From Acidisoma cellulosilyticum (GTDB lineage: Bacteria > Pseudomonadota > Alphaproteobacteria > Acetobacterales > Acetobacteraceae): a stretch of DNA of 64,000 nucleotides. This document shows positions 53,099-61,583 of the stretch, piece after piece. The notes beneath the pieces are model-generated. The model had not been told where the DNA came from. It ran no database searches and saw nothing but the letters and a program-made list of their open reading frames with translations. Within the stretch, counting starts at the first letter, position 1. Every line of letters begins with the position of its first letter. The stretch covers positions 62,001-126,000 of the forward strand of contig NZ_JAESVA010000014.1 of the NCBI RefSeq assembly GCF_020621385.1, written 5' to 3'. Position numbers and translations under genes: made by a program.

Positions 53099-54613
53099 AT
53101 GCTTCTGGAGATGCGGGACATCCGCAAAAGCTTTACCGCCGGCCCGGTGCTGCACGGGGTCGATTTCTCGGTCGAGGCTGGCGAAATTCACGCTCTTATC
53201 GGCCATAACGGGGCCGGTAAGAGCACCCTGATGAAAACCCTCGCCGGTAATTTCGCTGATTACAGCGGCCAGATCGTCATCGAAGGGCGGGACTGCGTCC
53301 TGCATACCCCGGCCGAGGCGCTCGGCCAGGGTGTGGCCATCATCTATCAGGATTTCGCCCTCGTCCCCGATCTGTCGGTCGCGGCCAATATCGCCCTGGG
53401 GCGAGAGCCAAAAGGCGCCTTCCCGGGGTTGATGCCGCATCGTGCGCTGCGCACGCGTTCGGCGCGGGAGGCAGCCTTGCTCGGCATCGATCTGCCGATG
53501 GATACGCCGATCCGCCGGCTTGGCGTCGCGGCACAGCAATTGACGGAGATCGTGCGCGCCTGCTCGCAGGATGTGCGCATTCTGGTGATGGATGAGCCGA
53601 CGGCGCGCCTGGCACCGGCGGAACGCGCCCATCTTTTTGCCGTCATGCGCCGCATGGGGCGGGAACGTGGCGTCGGCATCATCTATATCAGCCATTTTCT
53701 GGACGAGGTTCGCGATATCGCCGACCGCGTCACGGTCATGCGCGACGGCCGCGTGGTGGAAACGAATGCCGCCAGCCGCTACACCGTGGATGATCTGGCA
53801 CAGTTGCTCGTCGGCCATACCGATATCGTGCTCGACCAGGCGCCGGATCGGCGCGTGGCGAAGCAGAAGCCCCTCGGCCCTACCATGCTCGAACTTGATC
53901 AGCTTGCCGTCGCCGGTCGGCCCGGCGTGACGCTGAGCGTCGCGGCCGGAGAGATCGTCGGGCTCGCGGGGCTGGTCGGTTCCGGCCGCACGCGCTTAGC
54001 GCGGGCGATGGTAGGCGATGTGGTGAGCGAGGGGGTGTTGCGCGTCGACGGTCGCGCGGTCACACGCCGTTCGCCGCAGCGTTCGGCCGCCGCCGGTCTT
54101 GTCATGGTGCCGGAGGACCGCAAGATATCCGGCCTCGCGCTGGCCGCGAGTATCGAAGCGAATATGGAGGCGACGGCGCTGGGCACATCGCTGTCGCGCA
54201 TGGGCATCGTCAGGCGCGCCAGACAGCGGCAAGTGGTGGACGGGTTGATCCGCAGCTTCCGCATCCATCCGCCGGTGCGCGAAAAGCCGGTCGGCACGCT
54301 CAGCGGCGGCAATGCGCAGAAGGTGCTGCTGGCACGCGCCGTGGCGGCGCGGCCGCGTGCAATGATCCTGGATCAGCCCACGGCGGGCGTCGATATCGGT
54401 GCCAAGGCGGAACTGCACAAGCTCATCGTGTTGGCGGCGGCGGAGGGCGCGGCCGTCGTGCTTATCTCGGACGATCTCGACGAAATCCTGGGCCTGGCAG
54501 ACCGTGTCGTGGTCATGACCGAAGGTGTCGCGGGCCCGCCCATCGCGCGCGCCGATCTGGACCGCGCCAAGTTGCTATCCGCGATCAGCCGCGTCTCCCA
54601 GACCGCCGCCTGA
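53099..54613 (+). CDS. Sugar-type ABC importer ATP-binding protein (system 3)
   Basis: A 504-residue RbsA-like double-NBD ATPase. NBD1 has Walker A GHNGAGKST (about 37-45) and VMDEPTARLAP. NBD2 has LSGGNAQK (401) and DQPT in place of DEPT (425-428), so the catalytic Glu of site 2 is Gln. The start ATG at 53099 lies 32 bases after the binding-protein gene. It ends the ROK-headed operon and is convergent with the hypothetical gene at 54620. Confidence 0.92.
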   Translation: MLLEMRDIRKSFTAGPVLHGVDFSVEAGEIHALIGHNGAGKSTLMKTLAGNFADYSGQIVIEGRDCVLHTPAEALGQGVAIIYQDFALVPDLSVAANIALGREPKGAFPGLMPHRALRTRSAREAALLGIDLPMDTPIRRLGVAAQQLTEIVRACSQDVRILVMDEPTARLAPAERAHLFAVMRRMGRERGVGIIYISHFLDEVRDIADRVTVMRDGRVVETNAASRYTVDDLAQLLVGHTDIVLDQAPDRRVAKQKPLGPTMLELDQLAVAGRPGVTLSVAAGEIVGLAGLVGSGRTRLARAMVGDVVSEGVLRVDGRAVTRRSPQRSAAAGLVMVPEDRKISGLALAASIEANMEATALGTSLSRMGIVRRARQRQVVDGLIRSFRIHPPVREKPVGTLSGGNAQKVLLARAVAARPRAMILDQPTAGVDIGAKAELHKLIVLAAAEGAAVVLISDDLDEILGLADRVVVMTEGVAGPPIARADLDRAKLLSAISRVSQTAA

Positions 54614-54619
54614 TCAGCG

Positions 54620-55747
54620 TCACAGACGGAAGCGCCGGAGATGCGCCAGCATCTCCTGGCCCTGCGCCTCATCCCGCATGTCGAGCAGGTCGGTGAAGGT
54701 GAAGACGCAAACGCCTTGCACGGGGCTGGCTGCGATACCGTCCAGGCAGGCCCCGAAATCCTCGGCCGTGATCTCCGTCGCGCGGCCGCGCCCGGCGTGC
54801 TGGCCGTCCAGATAAAGGGCGCGCGCCTGAATGGTGCAGATGGCGGCGCTTTGGCTGCGGCCGAGGATATCGGCGGCGATCCGTCCCGGCCAGTCGGCCG
54901 GCTGCCGCAGGATCTGGTGATAGGCCATGACCTCGAAAATATCGACGACCGGGCTCAGCGCCGCGATATCCTGCCCGAAGACCGTTTCCACCGCGCCCTC
55001 GAACTCATCGCGAAAGAAGGGCAAGGTATTGATGGCGATCGGCAGGTCAGGCCGCACGCCGGCAATGGCCTGGCGGATGGCCGCGATCTGGCTGACCGTC
55101 TGCTGGCACTTCCATGCCGTCCAGGCGGCGCGATAGTCGGCCTCCGCCAGGGCAGCGGCCGGATCATCGGTCGGCAGCCGGATGCCGGTGCTGGCCGTGA
55201 ACGCAGCCAAGGTCTCGGCGGAAAAGCAGTAATGCGGCTTCCCGGCCGGGTCGTCGCCCGCCAGCCAGGTTTCCCAGAAGCCGGGCCAGCGAACGAAGCC
55301 GAGGTGAACGCCGTCGGGCGCAAGCTCGGCCACCGCGCGCGTCAGCAGGCCGATCTTGTGGTCGGTATTGGCCTGGCGATTGGGTGGCAGGCCAATATAC
55401 CAATCCTCCCGCTGGGCACGCTGGCCATGCTGGTCGATCGGCAGCAGGTCAGGGTGCGCGGCCGCGAACACCGGATCGAAGCCGATATTGAGCACGGCGA
55501 TATAGGCGATGCCGCGCGCGGCCAGGGCGCGGCGGAAGGCAAGATCGTCCAGTGCGGCGTAGCGGGCTTGCTGTGCGGCGGTGACGGCGCTGGTGACAGC
55601 GGAATCCTGCATCGGCAGCCACCGGCTTTGCGCGATGACATAGGTAACGTTCCAGTGCACCAGCAGGTCGGCGGCTTCCTCCGGCTCCAGCTGATGGCGG
55701 ATGAACCAGTCATTGTCGTAAATCTTGACGCCGCTCCGCAGATCCAT
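54620..55747 (-). CDS. Hypothetical TIM-barrel glycoside-hydrolase-like protein
   Basis: A 375-residue cytoplasmic-looking protein (no signal peptide). Repeating beta/alpha pattern and stretches such as GVHLGFVRWPGFWETWL (about 187-203) and VVDIFEVMAYHQI (about 303-315) resemble the hypothetical glycoside-hydrolase-like families, with acidic residues at strand ends as possible catalysts. I cannot name the family. The ATG at 55747 is chosen; 62 further upstream codons overlap the SDR remnant and read as non-coding. It may act on the glycoside imported by system 3. Confidence 0.7.
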   Translation of the reverse strand: MDLRSGVKIYDNDWFIRHQLEPEEAADLLVHWNVTYVIAQSRWLPMQDSAVTSAVTAAQQARYAALDDLAFRRALAARGIAYIAVLNIGFDPVFAAAHPDLLPIDQHGQRAQREDWYIGLPPNRQANTDHKIGLLTRAVAELAPDGVHLGFVRWPGFWETWLAGDDPAGKPHYCFSAETLAAFTASTGIRLPTDDPAAALAEADYRAAWTAWKCQQTVSQIAAIRQAIAGVRPDLPIAINTLPFFRDEFEGAVETVFGQDIAALSPVVDIFEVMAYHQILRQPADWPGRIAADILGRSQSAAICTIQARALYLDGQHAGRGRATEITAEDFGACLDGIAASPVQGVCVFTFTDLLDMRDEAQGQEMLAHLRRFRL

Positions 55748-55770
55748 CTGCCGCACTCCATCGACTTGGC

Positions 55771-55883
55771 CTAGCTGCCCAGGCCGCCGTCGACGACATG
55801 GGTTTGCCCGGTGGTATAGCGGCTCACGGAGGAAGCGAGAAACAGCGCGGCCTTGGCGACCTCGTCCGGCCGCGCGTGGCGCT
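55771..55883 (-). pseudogene. C-terminal remnant of an SDR gene
   Basis: Thirty-seven codons ending in TAG encode an unmistakable SDR tail: [18 protein letters not shown], then [15 protein letters not shown]. The N-terminal 200 or so residues, including the cofactor and YxxxK motifs, are missing. Homology stops exactly where dinB ends, so a deletion or rearrangement joined the two. It lies 23 bases upstream of the GH-like gene, in the same direction, and was probably once part of an operon with it. Confidence 0.8.
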
Positions 55884-56987
55884 TCAGCCGGACTGGAGGT
55901 CGAACAAACTGGCCTCCTGCCTGGGCGGCGCATGGCCGGCTTCGGTGGCAGTGCCGAAGTTTGAGACGGTGACGCCGACCAGCCGAATGGGCAAGCGCAG
56001 CGGATAGGTCGATCGGATCAGAGCGAGGCTCATCTGGCGAAGATTGTCCTGGGATGAAATCGCTTCGGCAGCGGTCTTGCTGCGGGTCGCGATGCGGAAA
56101 TCGCGCCACTTGATCTTGACGGTTGCGGTCATGCCGCGGGCACCGGTTTTGTCGCACCAGGCCCAGACGTCGTCCGCCATGGCCAGGACGCCGGCTTCGA
56201 TGGCAGCGGGGTCGATCAAGTCGGTTTGAAATGTCGTCTCGGCGCCGGAGGATTTGCGCGCCCGATTGGGATTGACGCTGCGGTCATCCTGGCCGCGGGC
56301 GATGCCGTAATACCAGGGCCCCGCGCGCCCGAAATGCTGGGTCAGGAAGCCGAGGGACTTGGCCCGCAGGTCCGCCCCGGTCGCAATGCCCAGGCGCTCC
56401 ATCTTTGCCGCCGTCACGGGGCCGACGCCATGGAATTTGGCAATCGGCAGCGGCTCCACCCAGGTCTCTCCCATCTCCGGCGTCACCGCGAATTGCCCAT
56501 TGGGTTTGCGGTGATCGGAGGCGAGCTTGGCCAGAAACTTGTTGTAGGAGATTCCGGCCGAGGCCGTCAGGCCGGTCTCCTCCAGGATGCGGCGCCGGAT
56601 CTCCCTGGCCGTCACCCAGGCCGTAGGCAGGTTTCGTTGATTGGCGGTGACGTCCAGATAGGCCTCGTCAAGGGACAGCGGCTCGATCAGCGGGGTATAG
56701 GCGGCAAAGATCGCGTGGATCTGCTGCGATACGGCGCGGTAGACGTCAAAGCGCGGCGGCACGAAGATCAGGTCTTCACATCGGCGCATGGCGATGGTCG
56801 AGGGCATGGCAGAGCGCACCCCGAAGACACGCGCCTCGTAGCTGGCGGCGGCGACCACGCCGCGTTGCGCGCCGTAGCCGACGGCGACCGGGCGCCCTCT
56901 CAGCTCCGGATTGTCGCGCTGTTCGACGGACGCATAGAAAGCGTCCATGTCGACATGGATAATTTTCCGGATCTGCGCGGCCGTCAT
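55884..56987 (-). CDS. dinB: DNA polymerase IV
   Basis: A 367-residue Y-family polymerase: [14 protein letters not shown] (about 10-23) and SLDEAYLDV (about 101-109) carry the catalytic acidic residues; the helix-hairpin-helix and little-finger regions follow. The C-terminus [11 protein letters not shown] has a weak clamp-binding (QxxSLF-like) motif. It performs translesion synthesis. The ATG at 56987 is supported by alignment. Its stop codon overlaps the first codon of the SDR remnant, so the original C-terminus may have been altered. Confidence 0.93.
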   Translation of the reverse strand: MTAAQIRKIIHVDMDAFYASVEQRDNPELRGRPVAVGYGAQRGVVAAASYEARVFGVRSAMPSTIAMRRCEDLIFVPPRFDVYRAVSQQIHAIFAAYTPLIEPLSLDEAYLDVTANQRNLPTAWVTAREIRRRILEETGLTASAGISYNKFLAKLASDHRKPNGQFAVTPEMGETWVEPLPIAKFHGVGPVTAAKMERLGIATGADLRAKSLGFLTQHFGRAGPWYYGIARGQDDRSVNPNRARKSSGAETTFQTDLIDPAAIEAGVLAMADDVWAWCDKTGARGMTATVKIKWRDFRIATRSKTAAEAISSQDNLRQMSLALIRSTYPLRLPIRLVGVTVSNFGTATEAGHAPPRQEASLFDLQSG

Positions 56988-57152
56988 AATCCGCAGGTTA
57001 GCATGAACCGAACAAACAAGGAACATCGTGGCGATCGGCGGCGATAGCCTCGATCGCCTACCTGGCCCTGACGCTCGGCAGGGCGCCGGAAACACCACCC
57101 GTCACCCGCGCAGCGCGCCAAGCCTGGCACCCTGCGCGCATGACGGACGGGG

Positions 57153-57482
57153 TTACTTCGACCCCTTCATGACGAAAAGGCCGGCCCAGCTCTGAAGTTT
57201 GCCGTTGTTGATGCGGAATTTATAGCCGATGGGCTGATGGGCGCCGGTCGACAGCGTTGCGATGGCGATGCAGGCGATGCCGCTGTCGCTCTGCTTATCC
57301 GTCGTGATGCCGGCCAGACCGGTGACGGTAAAGGGCGCATTGGATTTTTTGAGCGCCAGGTCGATGCCGCTGCGTGCCTCGGGGCTGTCGCAGGCAGGCA
57401 GGCTGGGGGTCGCCATCGCGGTGCCCGCACCCATCAGCATCAGTGTGGTGACGATACCGCACAAAGACAAACCGGTTTTCAT
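57153..57482 (-). CDS. Small secreted protein of unknown function
   Basis: A 109-residue protein with a clear signal peptide (hydrophobic core about 9-20, cleavage after AMA at about 24). The mature part has two Cys residues (in PACDSPEARSG and GIACIAIAT) that could form a disulphide, and ends YKFRINNGKLQSWAGLFV. No named family is recognised. GGAGAGACGGA precedes the ATG at 57482. It lies downstream of the cold-shock gene but beyond its terminator. Confidence 0.75.
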   Translation of the reverse strand: MKTGLSLCGIVTTLMLMGAGTAMATPSLPACDSPEARSGIDLALKKSNAPFTVTGLAGITTDKQSDSGIACIAIATLSTGAHQPIGYKFRINNGKLQSWAGLFVMKGSK

Positions 57483-57545
57483 TCCGTCTCTCCGTTGAGG
57501 ATGGGCGGATGACAGTCCGCCCGCAGGGGAAGTGGCGGCGGATCG

Positions 57546-57585
57546 CAAAAAGAAAACCGCCCTTGGGGTTTCCCCCAGGGCGGTT
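57546..57585 (-). terminator. Rho-independent terminator of the cold-shock gene
   Basis: On the minus strand a GC-rich stem (AACCGCCCT ... AGGGCGGTT with an inner CCCC/GGGG part, 57555-57585) is followed by a T-rich run (57554 down to about 57546). It begins 8 bases after the cold-shock stop codon. Confidence 0.85.
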
Positions 57586-57592
57586 GGCTCAG

Positions 57593-57796
57593 TCAGAGCT
57601 TTTCGAGGTTGGAAGCAGCCTGCTTGCCGCGCTCGGTAATGATGTCGTAGCTGACCCGGTCACCCTCGGTCACGCTCTTGAGGCCGGCCACCTGGACCGC
57701 CGTGATATGAAGGAACACATCCTTGCCGCCTTCGTTGGGCGTAATGAAGCCGTAGCCCTTCTCCATATTGAACCACTTAACCGTACCACTCGACAT
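57593..57796 (-). CDS. Cold-shock protein, CspA family
   Basis: A 67-residue single cold-shock domain with RNP1 (KGYGFITP, about 13-20) and RNP2 (DVFLHITAV, about 26-34). It binds single-stranded RNA and DNA and acts as an RNA chaperone. A long 5' leader up to the divergent gene is typical of cold-regulated csp genes. It is a single-gene unit with its own terminator. Confidence 0.95.
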   Translation of the reverse strand: MSSGTVKWFNMEKGYGFITPNEGGKDVFLHITAVQVAGLKSVTEGDRVSYDIITERGKQAASNLEKL

Positions 57797-58032
57797 GACA
57801 GCCTACTCTCAGAGTTGCAGAAACGAAGAAATAACCTCGCCTTGCGCGGACGGCTACCCCAGTTTTGAGGGCGATACGTAATAGATGCCTCATGAACGCG
57901 GACCTCCCCCGTCACAAAAGTGAGCTTCCACTCTGGTTTAGACAGTGTAAGAAGCGGCACGCACGAAAACCGACGACTGCAAGGCTCCGGTTGTTGTGAC
58001 CAGGACCTTTGTTGGCGCTAGAGAGAGAGAGT

Positions 58033-58401
58033 ATGGCTGGCTTCAAGACAAATAGCTTTAATGACCGTCGCGACGCGGCTCTGAAGGCCAAAGAGTCCCT
58101 GTTGGAAAAATTCAAGGCGCGGCCCGCCGCCGACCATCCCCGGTTGGTCGCCCTTGCCGACGAGCGCAAGCAGATCGCCGAGGCGCGCGCCATCCGCGAT
58201 GCCGAGCGCGAAGTTCGCCGCCAGGAAAGACTGGCCCGCGAAGCCGAGGAAGAGCTCCGTCGTGTGGCTGAGGAAGTCGAGCGCCTGGAAGCTGAGCGGC
58301 TGGCGGCCGAAGCGGCTATTTTGGCCGAGGAAGAGCTGAAGACGAAGCAGAAGGAAGCGCGCGACGCCCGCTACGCCGCCCGTAAGCTGCGTCGCCGCTA
58401 A
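58033..58401 (+). CDS. DUF6481-like charged coiled-coil protein
   Basis: A 122-residue highly charged protein, start MAGFKTNSFNDRRDAALKAK. Residues about 45-110 are a long Glu/Arg/Ala-rich helix likely to be a coiled coil, ending in a basic KLRRR tail. The opening matches what I recall of the alphaproteobacterial DUF6481 family, of unknown function. GAGAGAGAG precedes the ATG at 58033. It is often found near cold-shock genes; here it is divergent from one. Confidence 0.8.
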   Translation: MAGFKTNSFNDRRDAALKAKESLLEKFKARPAADHPRLVALADERKQIAEARAIRDAEREVRRQERLAREAEEELRRVAEEVERLEAERLAAEAAILAEEELKTKQKEARDARYAARKLRRR

Positions 58402-58556
58402 CCTTGCCGGTCTGTGGATAAGGGTTGCGCTCGCGCGGCCCTCCCCGGACCATCCATATGAAGAAAATCCCTTAGCTATCTGTTTTTTCAAGATAGCGAC
58501 GGGATCCATTCTCTAAAGCCTCGTCATTACTTGGCTGTGTATGATACTATTTCGTA

Positions 58557-59903
58557 ATGAAATTGTATCTGCCTGCCTTTTGGCCCGGTCTGGCTTGCCT
58601 CTCCGCGCTGGCCGGACTGGTGCTGGCCTGGTTCACACCGCAAATCCTCCTCCCCGCGCTTTTGCCGACCGCCCCGGTCGTGCTGCTGCTTGCGCTCGCC
58701 GCGCGCTTTCCCGCCCAGGCGGTGGCGCTATGGCTGGCGGCACTCGCCACCTGCCCGGACATGTGGCTGGGCGATATCATCGGCGCCGGGTCGGCGATCA
58801 TCGCCAGCGACAAGGCGGCCGGGCTTCTCCTTCTGGTCTTTTGTCTGTTTCGCTACGGTGCGCGGTGGGACCGCTACAATCCTGCCTTGGCTTTCCCGGT
58901 CATGTGGGCGGCGGGCTATGCGCATGGTGTCTGGCCGGGACTGATCTGGACCGATTCGCTGCGCAGCCTTATCGGCTCGGTCGCGCCCTTTGCCTTTTCC
59001 TTCGCGCGGCTTCCGCCTCTCTGGTGCCGACTGGTCATCCGCACCGTCATCGCCAGCCCCTTCATCATTCTGGGCTTCGGTTGCTGTCTGGCGGGCGCCG
59101 GCCTGCGGCCGCTTTATAGCGTCGAGGACGGCGCGCTGCGCCTGGGCGCCTCCACCCATCCGGCCTTCCTCGCCGGCTTCACGCTGATCAGCCTCTATGC
59201 CCTGCTGGTGGAACAGGCGCGCCGGCCCCGGCGTGGCCTTCTGGTGCTGCTGGCGGTCGATATCCTGGTGATGCTGGCGACGGGCGCGCGGGCACCGCTG
59301 GCGATCGCGCTGGGGCTGATCCTGCTCGTGACCCTCACCTTGCCACAGCCGGCCTGGCGCTGGTCGAGCCGCGTTCCGGTGCTGCTGCTGATCCTGCTCG
59401 CGCCGGCGGCGGCCGTGCTGGCCGCGCCCATGCTCGGCTTCGTGCGGCTGCTGTCGCTCGCCCGCCAGGGCGATATGATCGGCCTCAGCCATCGCATGCT
59501 CATCTGGCCGGTCTATGAGGCGGCTTTCCTGCGCTCGCCCTGGCTGGGCTGGGGCACCGGCACCGGCAAGATCCTGGTGCCGCTCGGCACGCTGCTATGG
59601 CGGCTGCTCGGCACCAACGCCGCCCATGACGAATATCTGCGCATCGCGGTGGAGGGTGGGGCGCTGGGCCTGACACTGCTCGTCTTGCTGTTCATCCTCT
59701 GGCTGAGGCAGGCGGCGCAGCGTATCGGGCGGCCGGAGGCCTGGGTCATGCGCCTCGTCTTCCTGGCCTTCGCGCTGCATTCGGCGACCGACAATACCCT
59801 GATCGCGACGACGGCGAGCCTTATGTTCGCCTGGGTCTCGGCGGTCTTCGCGCGGGGCGAGGACTGGCAAAACGGCCTGGTCTCAGGCAGAAGAAAAATA
59901 TGA
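58557..59903 (+). CDS. O-antigen ligase/polymerase family membrane protein
   Basis: A 448-residue protein with about ten to twelve hydrophobic segments. The Wzy_C-type periplasmic loop is visible: GLSHRMLIWPVYEAAFLRSPWLG at about 306-328 and NAAHDEYLRIAVEGG (about 352-366). Members ligate or polymerise surface polysaccharide. It overlaps the following GNAT gene (ATGA) and has no other polysaccharide genes nearby. Confidence 0.85.
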   Translation: MKLYLPAFWPGLACLSALAGLVLAWFTPQILLPALLPTAPVVLLLALAARFPAQAVALWLAALATCPDMWLGDIIGAGSAIIASDKAAGLLLLVFCLFRYGARWDRYNPALAFPVMWAAGYAHGVWPGLIWTDSLRSLIGSVAPFAFSFARLPPLWCRLVIRTVIASPFIILGFGCCLAGAGLRPLYSVEDGALRLGASTHPAFLAGFTLISLYALLVEQARRPRRGLLVLLAVDILVMLATGARAPLAIALGLILLVTLTLPQPAWRWSSRVPVLLLILLAPAAAVLAAPMLGFVRLLSLARQGDMIGLSHRMLIWPVYEAAFLRSPWLGWGTGTGKILVPLGTLLWRLLGTNAAHDEYLRIAVEGGALGLTLLVLLFILWLRQAAQRIGRPEAWVMRLVFLAFALHSATDNTLIATTASLMFAWVSAVFARGEDWQNGLVSGRRKI

Positions 59904-60781
59904 TCACATCGCGCATCACCCGTATCGATCAGCCGACCGAGGGCCACCGCCAGGCCATCCTGGACCCCTTGGATGCGTTCAGCGACCCGCGCGCCGGGGA
60001 TCGGCATTGGCCGGAGGAAAAACTCTGCCTTGCCATTCGCGGGCCGGATGGGGCAGTGCGCGGCGGGCTTTGGGGCCGGTTCTATTACGATTGGCTGTTC
60101 ATCGAACTGATCTTTATCCCGTCCGATCTGCGCGGCCAGGATTTGGGTTCGGTGCTGCTCGCCATGGCGGAAGCGCGCGCGCGGTCATGGGGCGCGGTCG
60201 GCGTCTGGCTGGACACGTTCAGCTTTCAGGCGCGCGGCTTCTACGAAAAGCGCGGCTATGTGGTGTTCGGAGAGATCGCCGACTACCCGGTGGGGCATCA
60301 GCGCTTCTTCCTCCAGAAGCGCCTCGACGATACAGCGCCACCGCCGATTGCATCGCACCCGCTGGTGGAGGACATCCCCAACCCCTCGCTGCACGACCGC
60401 GAGGCCATCGGCACGGCGCTCAACGCCTTCAACGACAGCCAACTGGGCGGCGGCGAATGGCCCGAGCGTCGGCATGCCTTTGTGTTGACGAATGAGGCGG
60501 AGACCGTCATCGGCGGACTTTGGGCGCGCAGCTATTACGACTGGCTCTATGTCGGGTTGCTGTTTGTACCCGATAGTCTGCGCGGCCAAGGCATCGGCAC
60601 GCAGCTTCTGGCGCTGGCCGAGGATGAGGCGCGCTCCATCGGCGCGCGGGGCATCTGGCTCGACACCTTCAGCTTCCAGGCGCCGGATTTCTACCCGCGT
60701 CACGGTTTTGTGCCCTTCGGGCGGCTCGAATCCTACCCGAACCACCATGACCGGACGTTCTTCACGAAGACGATCGGCTAG
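59900..60781 (+). CDS. Tandem GNAT acetyltransferase (two domains)
   Basis: A 293-residue protein made of two related GNAT domains (about 10-140 and 155-290). Each has the motif-A acetyl-CoA loop (DLRGQDLGSVLL and SLRGQGIGTQLL) and the same WLDTFSFQA stretch afterwards, so it arose by an internal duplication. Substrate unknown. Its ATG overlaps the ligase-like gene's TGA. Confidence 0.9.
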   Translation: MITSRITRIDQPTEGHRQAILDPLDAFSDPRAGDRHWPEEKLCLAIRGPDGAVRGGLWGRFYYDWLFIELIFIPSDLRGQDLGSVLLAMAEARARSWGAVGVWLDTFSFQARGFYEKRGYVVFGEIADYPVGHQRFFLQKRLDDTAPPPIASHPLVEDIPNPSLHDREAIGTALNAFNDSQLGGGEWPERRHAFVLTNEAETVIGGLWARSYYDWLYVGLLFVPDSLRGQGIGTQLLALAEDEARSIGARGIWLDTFSFQAPDFYPRHGFVPFGRLESYPNHHDRTFFTKTIG

Positions 60782-60956
60782 GATCTGTTAGATTTAATCG
60801 GAAACGCTGCCAAAACCTGTGGTGCGCGGCTTCATGCCGCGCATCTACCCGGCAGAGCAAGCGATCAGCCGGCCGGGCGTCGAATCGGGTAGGTCCGCGC
60901 AGGGATTATATTTCAACCCGACAATCTCTAAGCTTCCTCGGAAGAAGGGAGAGCCA

Positions 60957-61583
60957 ATGGCCGAGACGAGCCAAGACCCCGCACCGCTGTTTCGCGCCGC
61001 CATCCAGGCGCTGGCGAAAGGCGACCCGGCGGCCGCGAGGTTGCTGCCCGCCCTGGACGCTTTTCCGGACTTCGCGCCCGGCTGGCTGGCTTTGGCGTCC
61101 GTGCTGCGGGACCGTGGGCAGTCTCAGGCCGCGGCGCTGACATTGCTGCGCGCGGTCCGCGCGGCTTCCGCGACCCCGGCCATGCTGCATCAGGGCGGCC
61201 AGGCGTTCGCCCAACTCGGCCAGCGGGACGCGGCGATGTCAGCGTTCCGTCGCGCGGTGGCGCAGGACCCCGGTTTCGCCCCGGCCTGGTATAGCCTCGG
61301 CCTCGCGCTCCAGGATTGTGCCGCATGCGCGGAGGCTGCTGCGGCTTTCGAACGGGCTTTTGCCCTCAAGCCTGATTTCCATGAGGCCGCCTTCAATGCC
61401 GGTGTGGCCTGGCAGGGGGCGGGGGAGATGGCGCCTGCGATGGATGCCTATGCGGCTTCCTATCGCCTGCGGCCTGACAGTTTCGGCCGTATCGCCCAGG
61501 CGCTGATCGCGGCCCCCACGGGCGCGCTGTGGCTGCGCCCCTCAGCCCTCCGCGCTGTCCTCGACAGCCGTGCCGCCGCCTGA
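60957..61583 (+). CDS. TPR repeat protein
   Basis: A 208-residue protein with about four tetratricopeptide-like repeats (residues about 10-185), for example AFRRAVAQDPGFAPAWYSLG and AFERAFALKPDFHEAAFNAG. It probably mediates protein contacts. No signal peptide is seen. GAAGGGAGAG precedes the ATG at 60957. The last 42 bases overlap the 3' end of the convergent gene at 61542. Confidence 0.85.
   Translation: MAETSQDPAPLFRAAIQALAKGDPAAARLLPALDAFPDFAPGWLALASVLRDRGQSQAAALTLLRAVRAASATPAMLHQGGQAFAQLGQRDAAMSAFRRAVAQDPGFAPAWYSLGLALQDCAACAEAAAAFERAFALKPDFHEAAFNAGVAWQGAGEMAPAMDAYAASYRLRPDSFGRIAQALIAAPTGALWLRPSALRAVLDSRAAA

Noticed and set aside
55648-55662. AACGTTCC sequence resembling half of the LacI-type operator
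   Set aside because: It lies inside the GH-like coding sequence, lacks the flanking bases and is expected by chance.
58475-58497. GCTATCT/AGATAGC stem with T-rich loop after the DUF6481-like gene
   Set aside because: The stem is only 7 bp, the T-run is in the loop and not after the stem, so it is not called a terminator.
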